A model generated the notes under the pieces. The model was given only the letters and a program-made list of their open reading frames with translations, searched no databases and was not told the DNA's origin. A program made the position numbers and the translations under genes. A DNA stretch of 64,000 nucleotides from Pandoraea capi (lineage in GTDB: Bacteria; Pseudomonadota; Gammaproteobacteria; Burkholderiales; Burkholderiaceae): assembly GCF_902459735.1 (NCBI RefSeq), contig NZ_CABPRV010000006.1, forward strand, positions 62,001 through 126,000, read 5' to 3'. This document shows positions 26,123-36,372 of the stretch, piece by piece (position 1 is the first letter of the stretch; every line of letters begins with the position of its first letter).

Positions 26123-29100
26123 ATGCTTAATATGTCCAGGCGCCAGTTCCTCAAAGTGAGTGGCGCAACGCTGGCCGGGTCCAGCCTGGCAATGCTCGGG
26201 TTCGCGCCCGACGCGGCGCTGGCGGAAGTCCGTCAGTTCAAGCTGGCGCGAGCGACCGAGACCCGTAATACCTGTCCGTACTGTTCCGTGGCCTGCGGGC
26301 TGCTCATGTACAGCTACGGCGACGGTGCGAAAAACGCGAAGAAGAGCGTTTTCCACATCGAAGGCGACCCCGATCACCCGGTCAATCGCGGCACGTTGTG
26401 CCCGAAGGGCGCCAGCCTCATCGACTTCATCCACAGCCCGAACCGCCTCACCTATCCGGAATACCGCAAGCCGGGTTCCGACAAGTGGGAACGGATTTCG
26501 TGGGACGACGCGCTCGATCGCATCGCCAAGCTGATGAAGGCCGACCGCGATGCCAACTTCGTCGAAAAGACGGACGACGGCATGACGGTCAACCGTTGGG
26601 TGACGACCGGCATGCTGGCCGCGTCGGCATCGAGCAACGAAGTCGGGTACATCACGCACAAAGTCATCCGCAGTACCGGGATGCTGGGATTCGATAACCA
26701 GGCACGTGTCTGACACGGCCCGACGGTGGCAGGTCTTGCCCCGACGTTTGGCCGTGGAGCGATGACGAACCATTGGGTCGACATCAAGAACGCGGATCTG
26801 GTACTCATCATGGGCGGCAACGCGGCCGAGGCACACCCGTGCGGTTTCAAATGGGTGACCGAGGCGAAGGCGCACAACAAGGCGCGCCTGATCGTCGTCG
26901 ACCCGCGCTTCAACCGTTCGGCATCGGTCGCGGATTATTACGCCCCGATCCGTACCGGCACGGATATCGTCTTCCTCGGCGGGTTGATCAACTACCTGCT
27001 CACGAACGACAAGATCCAGCACGAATACGTCAAGAACTACACCGACTTCACCTTCCTGGTGAAAGACGAGTTCGCGTTCGAAGACGGCATCTACTCGGGT
27101 TATAACGCCGAGAAGCGTACGTACGACAGGAGCTCCTGGGACTACCAGAAGGGCGCGGACGGTTACGTCATCACCGACCCGACGCTGCAACATCCGCGTA
27201 CGGTGTTCCAGTTGATGAAGCAGCATTACTCGCGCTACACCGTCGACATGGTCGAACGGGTGTGCGGTACACCGGCCGACAAGGTCGAGTACATCTACAA
27301 GCAGATCGCCGAGTGTTCCACCCCCACGCGCACCATGACCATCATGTACGCGCTGGGCTGGACGCAGCACTCGATCGGCTCGCAGATGATCCGTACCGGC
27401 GCCATGGTGCAGCTTCTGCTGGGCAACATCGGTGTGGCGGGCGGCGGCATGAACGCGCTGCGCGGTCACTCGAACATTCAGGGCCTGACCGATCTGGGCC
27501 TGATGACCGATCTGCTGCCGGGCTACATGTCCTTGCCCAAGCAGGCCGAGCAGACCGTCGAGCAGTATCTGACGGCGCGCACGCAAAAGCCGTTGCGTCC
27601 GAATCAGTTGAGCTACTGGCAGAACTATCCGAAGTTCTACGTCAGCCTGATGAAGGCGTGGTGGGGCGATGCGGCGACCGCCGAGAACAACTGGGGCTAC
27701 GACTATCTGCCCAAGCTCGACAAGCCGTACGACCTGCTGCAAGTGCTTGAGCTGATGAACCAGGGCAAGATGACCGGTTACATCGCGCAGGGCTTCAACC
27801 CGCTCGCGGCGGCCCCGGCCAAGTTCAAGTGGGATCAGGCGCTTGCCAAGCTCAAGTTCCTCGTGATCATGGACCCGCTGGCGACCGAGACGTCGGAGTT
27901 CTGGAAGAACTTCGGCGAGCACAACAACGTCGACTCCAGCAAGATCCAGACGGAAGTGTTCCGCCTGCCGACGACCTGTTTCGCCGAGGAAGACGGCGCG
28001 CTGGTCAACTCCGGCCGCTGGCTGCAATGGCACTGGAAGGGTGCCGAGCCGCCGGGCGAGGCGCGCACCGACATCGAGATCATGTCGGGCCTGTTCCTGC
28101 GCATTCGCGAGATGTACAAGACGCAGGGCGGCAAGTATCCCGATCCGATCGTGAATCTGGCATGGCCATACGCCCAGCCGGAGAGCCCGTCGCCCGAGGA
28201 GCTTGCCAAGGAGTACAACGGCCGCGCGCTCAAGGACATCGTCGATCCGAAGGATCCGACCAAGGTCACGCGCAAGGCCGGTGAGCAACTGGCTGGCTTT
28301 GCGGAGCTGAAGGACGACGGCAGTACGTCGTCGGGCTGCTGGATCTTCGCGGGTTCGTGGACGCAGGCGGGTAACCAGATGGCACGTCGCGACAACAGCG
28401 ATCCGACCGGTATCGGTCAGACGTTGAACTGGGCGTGGGCGTGGCCGGCGAACCGTCGCATTCTGTACAACCGTGCGTCTGCCGACCTCGCGGGCAAGCC
28501 GTTCAATCCGAAGCACAAGCTGGTGTGGTGGAACGGCAAGGCCTGGACCGGTGCCGACGTGCCGGACTTCAAGGTGGACGAAGACCCGGCCGGTGGCATG
28601 AGTCCGTTCATCATGAACCCGGAAGGCGTGGCGCGCTTCTTCGCCAAGGCGGGTATGGCCGAAGGGCCGTTCCCCGAGCACTACGAGCCGTTCGAGACGC
28701 CGCTGGGCTACAACCCGCTGCATCCGAAGCAACCGAAGGCCACGAGCAACCCGGGCGCCCGCGTGTTCCCGGACGATCTGGCCACGATGGGCAAGGCGGA
28801 CAAGTTCCCGTATGTGGCGACGACCTATCGTCTGACCGAGCATTTCCACTACTGGACCAAGCATGCGCTGCTGAACTCGATCATCCAGCCGGAGCAGTTC
28901 GTCGAAATTGGCGAGGCGCTGGCCAAGGAGATCGGGATCGTGGCGGGTGACACGGTCAAGGTGTCGTCCAACCGCGGCTATATCAAGGCCAAGGCGGTCG
29001 TCACCAAGCGTCTGCGGGCGCTCAAGGTGGACGGCAAGACGATTCACCACGTGGGCATTCCGATTCACTGGGGCTTCAAGGGATTGACCAAACCCGGGTT

Positions 29101-29191
29101 CCTCGCGAACACGCTGACGCCGATCGTAGGCGACGGTAATTCGCAGACACCTGAGTTCAAGTCGTTCCTGGTGAAGGTCGAGAAGGCATAA
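26123..29191 (+). CDS. fdnG: Formate dehydrogenase major subunit, selenocysteine-containing
   Basis: 1022 residues when the in-frame TGA at 26711-26713 is read as selenocysteine (residue 197); E. coli FdnG has 1015. The context before it (FDNQARV) and after it (HGPTVAGLAPTFGRGAMTNHW) is exactly that of the FdnG/FdoG Sec site. The N-terminus has a Tat signal (SRRQFLK, then a hydrophobic core, ALA cleavage). The 4Fe-4S site reads CPYCSVACG with the last Cys in TLCPKG. It binds bis-MGD and Mo or W in the periplasm, oxidising formate. GAGGAGAA precedes the ATG. A possible -10 TATACT lies at 26071-26076. Treating this TGA as a stop would wrongly split the gene in two. Confidence 0.96.
26711..26756 (+). 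promoter_or_regulatory. Bacterial SECIS element of fdnG
   Basis: Directly after the UGA, CACGGCC (26714-26720) pairs with GGCCGTG (26750-26756). The apical stem GGCA/TGCC (26728-26731, 26737-26740) encloses the loop GGTCT. The apical GGUCU loop with a short stem is the known SelB-binding feature of fdhF/fdnG SECIS elements. SelB, encoded at 33323-35269, would bind here. Confidence 0.88.
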
Positions 29192-29200
29192 GGGGGCGCC

Positions 29201-30145
29201 ATGGCATTGCAATCACTGGATATCAAACGGCGCTCGGCAACGACCTTGCCGTCGCCCTCGGTGCGTGAAGCGCACACGGGCGACGTCGCCAAACTCATCG
29301 ACGTTTCGAAGTGCATCGGCTGCAAGGCGTGTCAGACCGCCTGCATGGAGTGGAACGATCTGCGCGACGAAGTCGGTACCAACGTCGGCGTGTACGACAA
29401 CCCGGCCGACCTGACGGCGGACTCGTGGACGCTCATGCGTTTCACCGAGTACGAAAATCCGAAGGGCGACCTCGAGTGGCTCATCCGCAAGGATGGCTGC
29501 ATGCATTGCGAGGATCCGGGCTGCCTGAAGGCCTGTCCGTCGCCGGGCGCCATCGTGCAGTACGCGAACGGCATCGTCGACTTCCACGAGGAAGCGTGTA
29601 TCGGCTGCGGGTACTGCATTACCGGGTGCCCGTTCAACATCCCGCGTATCTCGCAGAAGGATCACAAGGCATATAAGTGCACGCTGTGTTCCGATCGCGT
29701 GTCCGTGGGGCTGGAGCCGGCCTGCGTGAAGACGTGCCCGACCGGCGCGATCATGTTCGGCACCAAGGACGCCATGAAGGATCAGGCGGCCGAGCGTATC
29801 GAAGACCTGAAGTCGCGGGGCTTCGACAACGCAGGGCTGTACGATCCGGCGGGCGTGGGCGGCACGCACGTGATGTATGTGCTGCATCATGCCGACAAGC
29901 CGTCGCTGTATCACGGCCTGCCGGACAATCCGCGCATCAGTCCGATGGTGACGTTCTGGAAGGGCATCGCCAAACCGCTGGGGGTCGCCGCCATGGCGCT
30001 CACGGCGATCGCCGGCTTCTTCCACTACATCAAGACCGGTCCGAACGAAACGACCGAGGAAGATGAAGAGGAAGCCCGCCGGTACGATGCGTCTCGCAAG
30101 GGGCCCGACGGCTCGAAGGGCGTTGTCACGCACGAGGAGGTCTGA
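29201..30145 (+). CDS. fdnH: Formate dehydrogenase iron-sulfur subunit
   Basis: 314 residues. Four ferredoxin-like cysteine clusters are visible: [35 protein letters not shown] and [20 protein letters not shown]. These hold four 4Fe-4S centres that pass electrons from FdnG to the cytochrome subunit. A single C-terminal membrane helix lies near residues 262-280 ([19 protein letters not shown]), followed by an acidic tail. It starts 10 bases after fdnG with AAGGGGGC as ribosome site and belongs to the same operon. Confidence 0.95.
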   Translation: MALQSLDIKRRSATTLPSPSVREAHTGDVAKLIDVSKCIGCKACQTACMEWNDLRDEVGTNVGVYDNPADLTADSWTLMRFTEYENPKGDLEWLIRKDGCMHCEDPGCLKACPSPGAIVQYANGIVDFHEEACIGCGYCITGCPFNIPRISQKDHKAYKCTLCSDRVSVGLEPACVKTCPTGAIMFGTKDAMKDQAAERIEDLKSRGFDNAGLYDPAGVGGTHVMYVLHHADKPSLYHGLPDNPRISPMVTFWKGIAKPLGVAAMALTAIAGFFHYIKTGPNETTEEDEEEARRYDASRKGPDGSKGVVTHEEV

Positions 30146-30147
30146 CC

Positions 30148-30789
30148 ATGTCGCAAGAACACAGCGAACACAAGAAAGACGATCTGATCGAGCGCTACAA
30201 CGCTGCGGAGCGCATCAACCACTGGATTGTCGCGGGCACGTTCATCCTGCTCGCGCTCTCCGGGCTGGCGCTGTTCCATCCGTCGATGTTCTGGCTTACC
30301 AATCTGTTCGGTGGCGGGCCGTGGACGCGGGTGCTGCATCCGTTCGTCGGTCTCGTAATGTTCGTCGCTTTCGTCTGGCTCGCCATGCGGCTCGCCCGCT
30401 ATAACAAGTTCGAGCAGCGCGACACCGAGTGGATGAAGAAGATCGGCGACGTGCTCAACAATCGTGAAGAGAATCTGCCGGAAGTCGGGCGTTACAACGC
30501 CGGACAGAAGCTGCTTTTCTACGTGATGGTGTTGTGCATGATCGGGTTGTTGCTCTCGGGGATCGTGATCTGGCGCGCGTACTTCGCGTTCTACTTCCCG
30601 ATCTGGGTGATTCGTCTGGCGTCCGACGTGCACGCGGTGTGTGCATTCGTGTTGATTTGCGGCATCATTACGCACATCTACGCGGCGATCTGGATCAAGG
30701 GTTCCGTGCGCGCCATGACGCGCGGTACCGTCACCCGCGGCTGGGCGTGGAAGCACCATCGCGCCTGGTACAAGCAGCTCAACAAATAA
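30148..30789 (+). CDS. fdnI: Formate dehydrogenase cytochrome b556 subunit
   Basis: 213 residues with four membrane helices and the heme-b histidines expected of the family (ERINHWIVAGTFILLALSG early, VLHPFVG, SDVHAVCAFVLICGIITHIYA late). It anchors the complex in the inner membrane and reduces quinone. It begins three bases after the fdnH stop with GAGGAGG upstream, so it is tightly coupled. Confidence 0.95.
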   Translation: MSQEHSEHKKDDLIERYNAAERINHWIVAGTFILLALSGLALFHPSMFWLTNLFGGGPWTRVLHPFVGLVMFVAFVWLAMRLARYNKFEQRDTEWMKKIGDVLNNREENLPEVGRYNAGQKLLFYVMVLCMIGLLLSGIVIWRAYFAFYFPIWVIRLASDVHAVCAFVLICGIITHIYAAIWIKGSVRAMTRGTVTRGWAWKHHRAWYKQLNK

Positions 30790-30835
30790 GTCCGGCCTTT
30801 GCTGGTGGCCGGACGCTCTTACGAGGCCGGCCACC

Positions 30836-31867
30836 TTGCAACGCATTCTCGAACCCGGGCAGATCGAATCTCTCGATCGCACCTCCATTCCCCGCCTGCG
30901 CATGCCGCAACGTTCCGAAGTCTTTTCGGCGCGCGCGGCGCGTTTGCGTCAGCTGGCCGACGGGCATCCGCTCGGCGACTACCTGCGACTGATGGCCGCA
31001 CTCGTCGATGCGCAGCAGCGCGTGCTCGACAACTTTCAGCCTGAGCGTCCGTCCCCCGAATCGATTGAACAGGCGCAGCAGCACTGCATGCCGCTCGTGC
31101 CTGCGACCGGCGGCTACGACATTGGCCGCTGGCAACCGTTGCTGACCCCGCTGCTCGACGCCGTTGCCGCGCAAGCCGATCTGCCGGCGGCGGTCAGGGG
31201 CGTTATCGACCGCGTGCGTGCGGCCGATCCGGCGGCGCTCGAAGCGGGCGCGCAGGCGCTGCTCGCCGGCCACGGCAAGGGTGTCGACGCCGCGAGTGCG
31301 CCGTTTCTGATGGCGGCGCTGCAAGTGCTCTGGACGGGCGTGGCCAGCACGTTCGAGGCGGGTGACGTACCGATGCTCGACGTCCCTAATGTCTGTCCCA
31401 TGTGCGGCACGCTGCCGGTGGCAAGCGTCGTGCGTATCGGCGGCGCGCACGAGGGCTACCGCTATCTCTGCTGCGGTCTGTGTTCGACCGAATGGCATAT
31501 GGTTCGCGTGAAGTGCACGCATTGCGAAGCGAGCGAGCATGTCGCGTATCACGTGGTCGACACGTCGGGCGATGCGGCGGCCTCCGGCGCCGAGATCGCG
31601 GCAGCGGACGGCGGCCTGCTCAAGGGGGAGGACGGACGCCCCAAGCTCGACGAGGCGGCCAAGCGCGTCGCATCGGCGCCCATCCGTGCCGAGTCATGCG
31701 ACGACTGTCACAGCTATCGCAAGATTTTCTATCAGGACAAGGACCCGTTCGTGGAGCCGGTCGCCGACGACCTCGCCAGTCTCGCGCTCGATGTGCTGAT
31801 GGGCGAAGCCGGGTATGCACGCGCCAACGGGAATCCGTTGCTCTGGCAAAACGCCGAAGAGGCCTGA
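30836..31867 (+). CDS. fdhE: Formate dehydrogenase accessory protein FdhE
   Basis: 343 residues from a TTG start at 30836 (GAGG upstream); the opening QRILEPGQIE matches the usual FdhE N-terminus. An ATG at 30902 would be too late. The conserved paired cysteine motifs are present: CPMCG, CCGLCSTEW, CTHCEA and CDDCHSYRKIFY, which bind iron in FdhE. The protein is needed for maturation of respiratory formate dehydrogenases and interacts with the catalytic subunit. It follows fdnI by 46 bases. Confidence 0.92.
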   Translation: MQRILEPGQIESLDRTSIPRLRMPQRSEVFSARAARLRQLADGHPLGDYLRLMAALVDAQQRVLDNFQPERPSPESIEQAQQHCMPLVPATGGYDIGRWQPLLTPLLDAVAAQADLPAAVRGVIDRVRAADPAALEAGAQALLAGHGKGVDAASAPFLMAALQVLWTGVASTFEAGDVPMLDVPNVCPMCGTLPVASVVRIGGAHEGYRYLCCGLCSTEWHMVRVKCTHCEASEHVAYHVVDTSGDAAASGAEIAAADGGLLKGEDGRPKLDEAAKRVASAPIRAESCDDCHSYRKIFYQDKDPFVEPVADDLASLALDVLMGEAGYARANGNPLLWQNAEEA

Positions 31868-31880
31868 GAGGATGACAGGG

Positions 31881-33326
31881 ATGACGGGAATGCCGATGGT
31901 CAAACAGGATGACATGCGGGCGGGCGCGGCTGATTTGCCGTCGCTCGACCGGTTGCTCGGCATGCCCGAGCTTCAGGCGGCGCTGGTCGACTTCGGTCGC
32001 ACACAGGTCACGGGCGCGTTGCGTCGCGATCTGGACGCGTGCCGGGCGTCGGCGCTGGCCGGCACGCTCACGCATGACCTGCTGACGCCGGCGGCGTTCG
32101 GTGCCCGCATCGTCGGCGAGCTGAGCGCGCGCAACCGGCCGACGCTGCGTCCCGTCTTCAATCTCACCGGCACCGTGCTGCACACGAACCTCGGGCGTGC
32201 GTTGTTGCCCGAAGTGGCCATCGAATCGGTCATCCAGGCGCTCACCGCGCCCGCTAACCTTGAATTCGATCTGGCGACGGGCGGACGTGGCGACCGCGAC
32301 GATCTCATCGCCCCATTGCTGTGTGAGCTGACCGGTGGCGAGGCGGCGACCGTCGTCAACAACAATGCGGCGGCCGTGCTGCTGATGCTGGCAACGCTCG
32401 CCAAGCGTCGCGAAGTCGTGGTCTCGCGCGGCGAGCTGGTCGAGATCGGCGGCGCGTTTCGCATTCCGGACATCATGACGCATGCGGGCGCGACGCTCGT
32501 CGAGATCGGCACGACCAACCGCACGCACCCGGCCGACTATCGCAATGCCATCGGCGACAAGACGGCGCTGCTGATGAAGGTGCATTGCAGTAATTACGAA
32601 GTGACGGGCTTCACCAAGAGTGTCGACGTCTCGGAAGTCGTCGAGATCGCGAAACCGCACGGTGTGCCTGTGGCGGTGGATCTGGGCAGCGGTACGCTCA
32701 CGCCGATGGAGCGCTGGGGATTGCCGCACGAGACGACCGTGCAAGAGACGATCGCGGCAGGCGCCGACCTCGTCACGTTCTCGGGCGATAAACTGCTCGG
32801 CGGACCGCAGGCGGGCATGATCGTCGGGCGCAAGGATCTCATCGCGAAGATCAAGAAGCATCCGCTCAAACGCGCGCTTCGCGTGGGCAAACTGACGCTG
32901 GCGGCATTGGAGCCGGTGTTGCGTCTGTATCGCGATCCGGACCATCTCACCGAGCGGTTGACGACGCTGCGTCTGCTCACGCGCACGCGCGCAGAAATGG
33001 CGGCGCAGGCCGAGCGGCTGGTGCCGGTGCTGGCGAAGTCGCTTGGTGATGCATATACCGTAATGGCCGCCCCGATGGTCAGCCAGATCGGCAGCGGCGC
33101 GTTGCCGGTCGAGCAACTGCCAAGCTACGGGCTGGCGATTGCACCGGCCGGCGGTGTCAGGCGAGGGGGCGGTCGCGCGCTCGCCAGACTCGAAACGGCG
33201 TTGCGCGAGCTGCCGTATCCTGTCATCGGACGCATTGCCGATCAGACCCTCTGGCTCGACCTGCGCTGTCTTGAAGCGGATGACGAGCCGCGTCTGGCGT
33301 TGCAGTTCGCGGAGCTTCGCGCATGA
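31881..33326 (+). CDS. selA: L-seryl-tRNA(Sec) selenium transferase
   Basis: 481 residues from the ATG at 31881, nine bases after GAGG. In-frame ATGs at 31872, 31890 and 31896 are also possible, so the first few residues are uncertain. The PLP-dependent fold is clear: NLTGTVLHTNLGRALL, EFDLATGGRGDRDD, VVNNNAAAVLL, and the PLP lysine in FSGDKLLGGPQAGMIVG. SelA turns seryl-tRNA(Sec) into selenocysteyl-tRNA using selenophosphate. It lies 13 bases after fdhE and overlaps selB by four bases. Confidence 0.95.
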   Translation: MTGMPMVKQDDMRAGAADLPSLDRLLGMPELQAALVDFGRTQVTGALRRDLDACRASALAGTLTHDLLTPAAFGARIVGELSARNRPTLRPVFNLTGTVLHTNLGRALLPEVAIESVIQALTAPANLEFDLATGGRGDRDDLIAPLLCELTGGEAATVVNNNAAAVLLMLATLAKRREVVVSRGELVEIGGAFRIPDIMTHAGATLVEIGTTNRTHPADYRNAIGDKTALLMKVHCSNYEVTGFTKSVDVSEVVEIAKPHGVPVAVDLGSGTLTPMERWGLPHETTVQETIAAGADLVTFSGDKLLGGPQAGMIVGRKDLIAKIKKHPLKRALRVGKLTLAALEPVLRLYRDPDHLTERLTTLRLLTRTRAEMAAQAERLVPVLAKSLGDAYTVMAAPMVSQIGSGALPVEQLPSYGLAIAPAGGVRRGGGRALARLETALRELPYPVIGRIADQTLWLDLRCLEADDEPRLALQFAELRA

Positions 33327-35269
33327 TCGTCGGCACCGCGGGTCACATCGACCACGGCAAGACGAGTCTGGTGCGTGCGCTGACGGGCGTCGATACCGAT
33401 CGTCTCAAGGAAGAAAAGGCGCGCGGTATTTCCATCGAACTGGGCTATGCCTACACGCCGTTGCCCGACGGCGAGGTGCTGGGTTTCATTGATGTGCCCG
33501 GGCACGAGAAGCTGATTCACACGATGGCGGCCGGTGCGGTCGGCATCGACTTCGCGCTGCTGGTGATCGCGGCAGACGACGGCATCATGCCGCAGACGCG
33601 TGAGCATCTCGCCATCCTGACGATGCTGGGTGTGAAGCATGGCGTTGTCGCGTTGTCGAAGGCGGATCGCGTGGATGCCGCGCGTCTCGCGGCGGTGACG
33701 CAGGAAATTTCGCAGTGGCTCGCGGACACACCGCTCGCGCAGGCCGACGTGATACCGGTGTCGGCGACGACGCCCGGTGACGCCGGTGTGAGCGCGTTGC
33801 GCGAGTATCTGACGCGTGCGGCGCAAGCGTTGTTGGCGTCCGGCAATGCCGCGCGTCGTGACGACGCGCTGTTCCGTCTGGCCGTCGATCGGGTATTCAC
33901 GCTGGCCGGGCATGGCACGGTCGTCACCGGCACGGCGTTTGCGGGCACCGTGCGTGTGGGCGATACGCTTACGGTGATGCCGCAGGGATTGCCTGTGCGG
34001 GTGCGCAGCATTCATGCGCAGAATCGGGCGGTGGATGCCGGTAGGGCCGGCGAGCGCTGCGCGTTGAATCTGGCGGGCATCGAACGGGACCAGCTCGGCC
34101 GGGGTGACTGGATCGTCGCGCCGGGGCTGTCGGCGCCGTCGACGCATGTGGACGTCGAGCTGCACTGGCTGGACGGCAGCGCACCGCTCACGCAATGGTT
34201 TCCGTTGCACGTGCATCTGGGCACGACACACGTGCAGGCGCGCACGGTGCTGCTGGGCGGCGACACGCTTGCACCGGGGCAGTCGATGCGTGTGCAACTG
34301 GTTTTCGATACCCCTGTTTGCACGATGCCGGGCGACCGCTTCATCGTGCGTAATCCGCAGGCGACGGCGACTGTCGGGGGCGGGCGCGTGCTCGATCCGG
34401 CGGCGCCTGAGCGCAAGCGTCGCTCGGCGGCGCGGCTGGCGTGGCTCGACGCCGTGGCCGACTATCTCGACGGCAACGGGCTCGATGCGCTGCTGGCGCA
34501 ATCGCCGTTCGGTCTGACGAGCTCACAGGTGGTGGCGCTCACGGGGTTGTCGGCGGAGGGCGCTGGCCGACGAAATGCCGATCCCGCGACGGGCCAATGG
34601 ACGTGGCCGCAGCATGCCGTCGTGCTGCCCGGTGCGGAAGGTGAGTCACTGGCCTTCGCGCCGCAGGCGTGGGAGGCGATGCGCGCGCGCGTGGTGACGT
34701 CGCTGGGCGACTATCACGCGCGAGTGCCGGATGATCCGGGGCTGGACGCGGGGCGTCTGGGCCGCATGGCGTGGCCCGCGCTGGATGCCGGGCGTTGGCG
34801 GGTGATCGTGCATTCGTTGCTGAGCGACGGCACGGTGGCGCGTACGGGCGCGTGGTGGCATCTGCCGACGCATCGCGTCGAGATGACGGACGAGGAGAAT
34901 GCACTGGCCGAGGCATTGTTGCCGAAGGTGGCGCAGGGGCGCTTCGATCCGCCGTGGGTGCGCGATATGGGGCGTGAGTTGAACGTGCCCGAGGATCGTG
35001 TGCGTGCGGTGCTGCGCAAGCTGGCGCGGCAGGGGCGGGTGCATCAGATCGTCAAGGATCTGTTTTACGACGACGCGTGCGTGCAGGCGTTGGCGGACAT
35101 CGTTTCCGGTGCTGGTGGCCGGGTGGAGGCGGGCGCGTTTCGGGATGCGACGGGTCTGGGGCGCAAGCGCGCGATTCAGATTCTGGAGTTCTTCGATCGT
35201 GCGGGATATACTCGCCGCGTTGGTGACTGGCATGTGCAGCGTCCCGGCGTGACGTGGGGCGGTGCGTAG
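33323..35269 (+). CDS. selB: Selenocysteine-specific elongation factor
   Basis: 648 residues. The N-terminal EF-Tu-like GTPase has G1 [10 protein letters not shown]3 DVPGHE and G4 SKAD. Two beta-barrel domains follow, and the C-terminal third consists of winged helices (for example [17 protein letters not shown] and [16 protein letters not shown]) that bind the SECIS hairpin. It brings Sec-tRNA(Sec) to the UGA in fdnG. The ATG overlaps the selA stop (ATGA), so the two are translated together. selC follows 97 bases downstream. Confidence 0.95.
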   Translation: MIVGTAGHIDHGKTSLVRALTGVDTDRLKEEKARGISIELGYAYTPLPDGEVLGFIDVPGHEKLIHTMAAGAVGIDFALLVIAADDGIMPQTREHLAILTMLGVKHGVVALSKADRVDAARLAAVTQEISQWLADTPLAQADVIPVSATTPGDAGVSALREYLTRAAQALLASGNAARRDDALFRLAVDRVFTLAGHGTVVTGTAFAGTVRVGDTLTVMPQGLPVRVRSIHAQNRAVDAGRAGERCALNLAGIERDQLGRGDWIVAPGLSAPSTHVDVELHWLDGSAPLTQWFPLHVHLGTTHVQARTVLLGGDTLAPGQSMRVQLVFDTPVCTMPGDRFIVRNPQATATVGGGRVLDPAAPERKRRSAARLAWLDAVADYLDGNGLDALLAQSPFGLTSSQVVALTGLSAEGAGRRNADPATGQWTWPQHAVVLPGAEGESLAFAPQAWEAMRARVVTSLGDYHARVPDDPGLDAGRLGRMAWPALDAGRWRVIVHSLLSDGTVARTGAWWHLPTHRVEMTDEENALAEALLPKVAQGRFDPPWVRDMGRELNVPEDRVRAVLRKLARQGRVHQIVKDLFYDDACVQALADIVSGAGGRVEAGAFRDATGLGRKRAIQILEFFDRAGYTRRVGDWHVQRPGVTWGGA

Positions 35270-35366
35270 TTCAAATTACAGCATTACGGCATCAAGGCAT
35301 TACGGCAGGGCTTCGCGCGGTGCGCGGGCGTTGTCATCACACAGCACTCTCATTGCACCCTCTTAA

Positions 35367-35462
35367 GGAAGGCATCCGTATCCGGTGATGCGGCCGGGCT
35401 TCAAACCCGGTTGGGGGCGTCAGACGCTCCCAGGTCGGTTCGACTCCGGCTGCCTTCCGCCA
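35367..35462 (+). tRNA. selC: Selenocysteine tRNA (anticodon TCA)
   Basis: A 96-base tRNA with the unusual selC shape. The 8-bp acceptor stem GGAAGGCA/TGCCTTCC is followed by discriminator G and an encoded CCA. The anticodon stem is CCGGG/CCCGG with anticodon TCA at 35401-35403. A long variable arm (TTGGGGGCGTCAGACGCTCCCA region) and the T-loop GGTTCGACTCC are present. It reads UGA as selenocysteine. It lies just downstream of selB and marks the left edge of the AT-rich island. Confidence 0.95.
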
Positions 35463-35492
35463 TCTCAGACTTTCAGCGGTTTTCGGTTGATG

Positions 35493-35538
35493 CTGTCGGT
35501 TCACCCATCGGTTTGCCAAACGATGGGAGAACCGACAG
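35493..35538. terminator. Long inverted repeat after selC
   Basis: CTGTCGGTTC-a-CCCATCG at 35493-35510 pairs with CGATGGG-a-GAACCGACAG at 35521-35538, a near-perfect 18-bp stem. GTTT/AAAC in the loop extends it further. It lies 30 bases after selC. No T tract follows, so it may be a tRNA-gene terminator or a boundary sequence of the island. Confidence 0.6.
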
Positions 35539-35730
35539 ATCTGCGCTAGTTAGGTAAAAGCTTGCACTTTTACTCAAGGATTCATGAACAAGCTGAAAGG
35601 TAGCGCCTCTGGGCTACGTTCAAGCTTCGAGTTAGCGCAATTCTTTGTTTTGTCGCATTGGATTCCAAAATGGTTGAGCTATACTTTGCTTCTGGACGTT
35701 ATTCCTGATTGATAACTAACGGGGAAAAGA
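35539..35730. other. AT-rich leader of the defence island
   Basis: About 190 bases, visibly more AT-rich than the core genome, with no gene. It likely holds the promoter of the gene at 35731; TTGAGCTATACTTTG around 35675-35690 contains a -10-like TATACT. No integrase, and no repeat of the selC 3' end, was seen here. Confidence 0.45.
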
Positions 35731-36372
35731 ATGGCTGCTGAACTTCCGTATCTGGCCAGCTATAAGAACGTTGCTGAGCTTTTTCAAAGAATTTTGGCTG
35801 CGAAAAAGCCTGAGTCTTTTACGACAAGATATCTTGCTGAGACGATTGGGCTTAAAAGTGCAACTGATCGGCAACTCATTACCATGTTAAAGACGCTCGG
35901 TTTTCTTGATAGCGCCGGCCGACCGACCCCAGATTACGATCAGTTGAAAAATTCCAGTCGAGCTCCGAAAGCTATTGCTGCGGCTATTCGTCGAGCCTAT
36001 GAGCCGCTATATGCCGCAAACGAAGCGGCCCACGAGTTGTCAAATTCGGAACTGAAGGGGCTCATCTCTCAAGTGGCGGGCTCAGATACCGGGATTACGT
36101 CGAAGATTCAAGGTACATATTCCTCCCTAATTAAGCTCGCCGACTTTAGCGGAAATGCTGGCGCCCCGCTTGATTCATCCAGTGTGCCGTTTGCGAAGGA
36201 GTCAAAGGACGGAAGCAGCGAATCCACCGGCGGCACTGCGGAACGAGTTAGCATAGGTTCCAAGCTTAGACCTGAGTTCCATTACAACATCCAAATTCAC
36301 CTGCCCGCAAATGCACTTGAAGAGACGTATCTCAACATCTTCAATGCTCTTCGAAAGTCATTTGAATCGTGA
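35731..36372 (+). CDS. DUF5343-like protein
   Basis: 213 residues. The N-terminal part (LPYLASYKNVAELFQRILAA, FTTRYLAETIGLKSATDRQL, ITMLKTLGFLDSAGRPT) looks like a winged-helix region of the DUF5343 type. The middle is helical and the C-terminus (RPEFHYNIQIHLPANALEETYLNIFNALRKSF) matches the family tail. Codon use is AT-richer than in core genes. GGGGAAAAGA precedes the ATG. It overlaps the HEPN gene by four bases and forms a two-gene unit with it, arranged like an antitoxin-toxin or sensor-effector pair. Function is not established; the family name is from recall of the pattern, not a search. Confidence 0.65.
   Translation: MAAELPYLASYKNVAELFQRILAAKKPESFTTRYLAETIGLKSATDRQLITMLKTLGFLDSAGRPTPDYDQLKNSSRAPKAIAAAIRRAYEPLYAANEAAHELSNSELKGLISQVAGSDTGITSKIQGTYSSLIKLADFSGNAGAPLDSSSVPFAKESKDGSSESTGGTAERVSIGSKLRPEFHYNIQIHLPANALEETYLNIFNALRKSFES

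Noticed and set aside
26726-29191. Separate molybdopterin oxidoreductase gene starting after a stop
   Set aside because: The upstream TGA at 26711 is a selenocysteine codon followed by a SECIS hairpin. The two parts form one FdnG of normal length.
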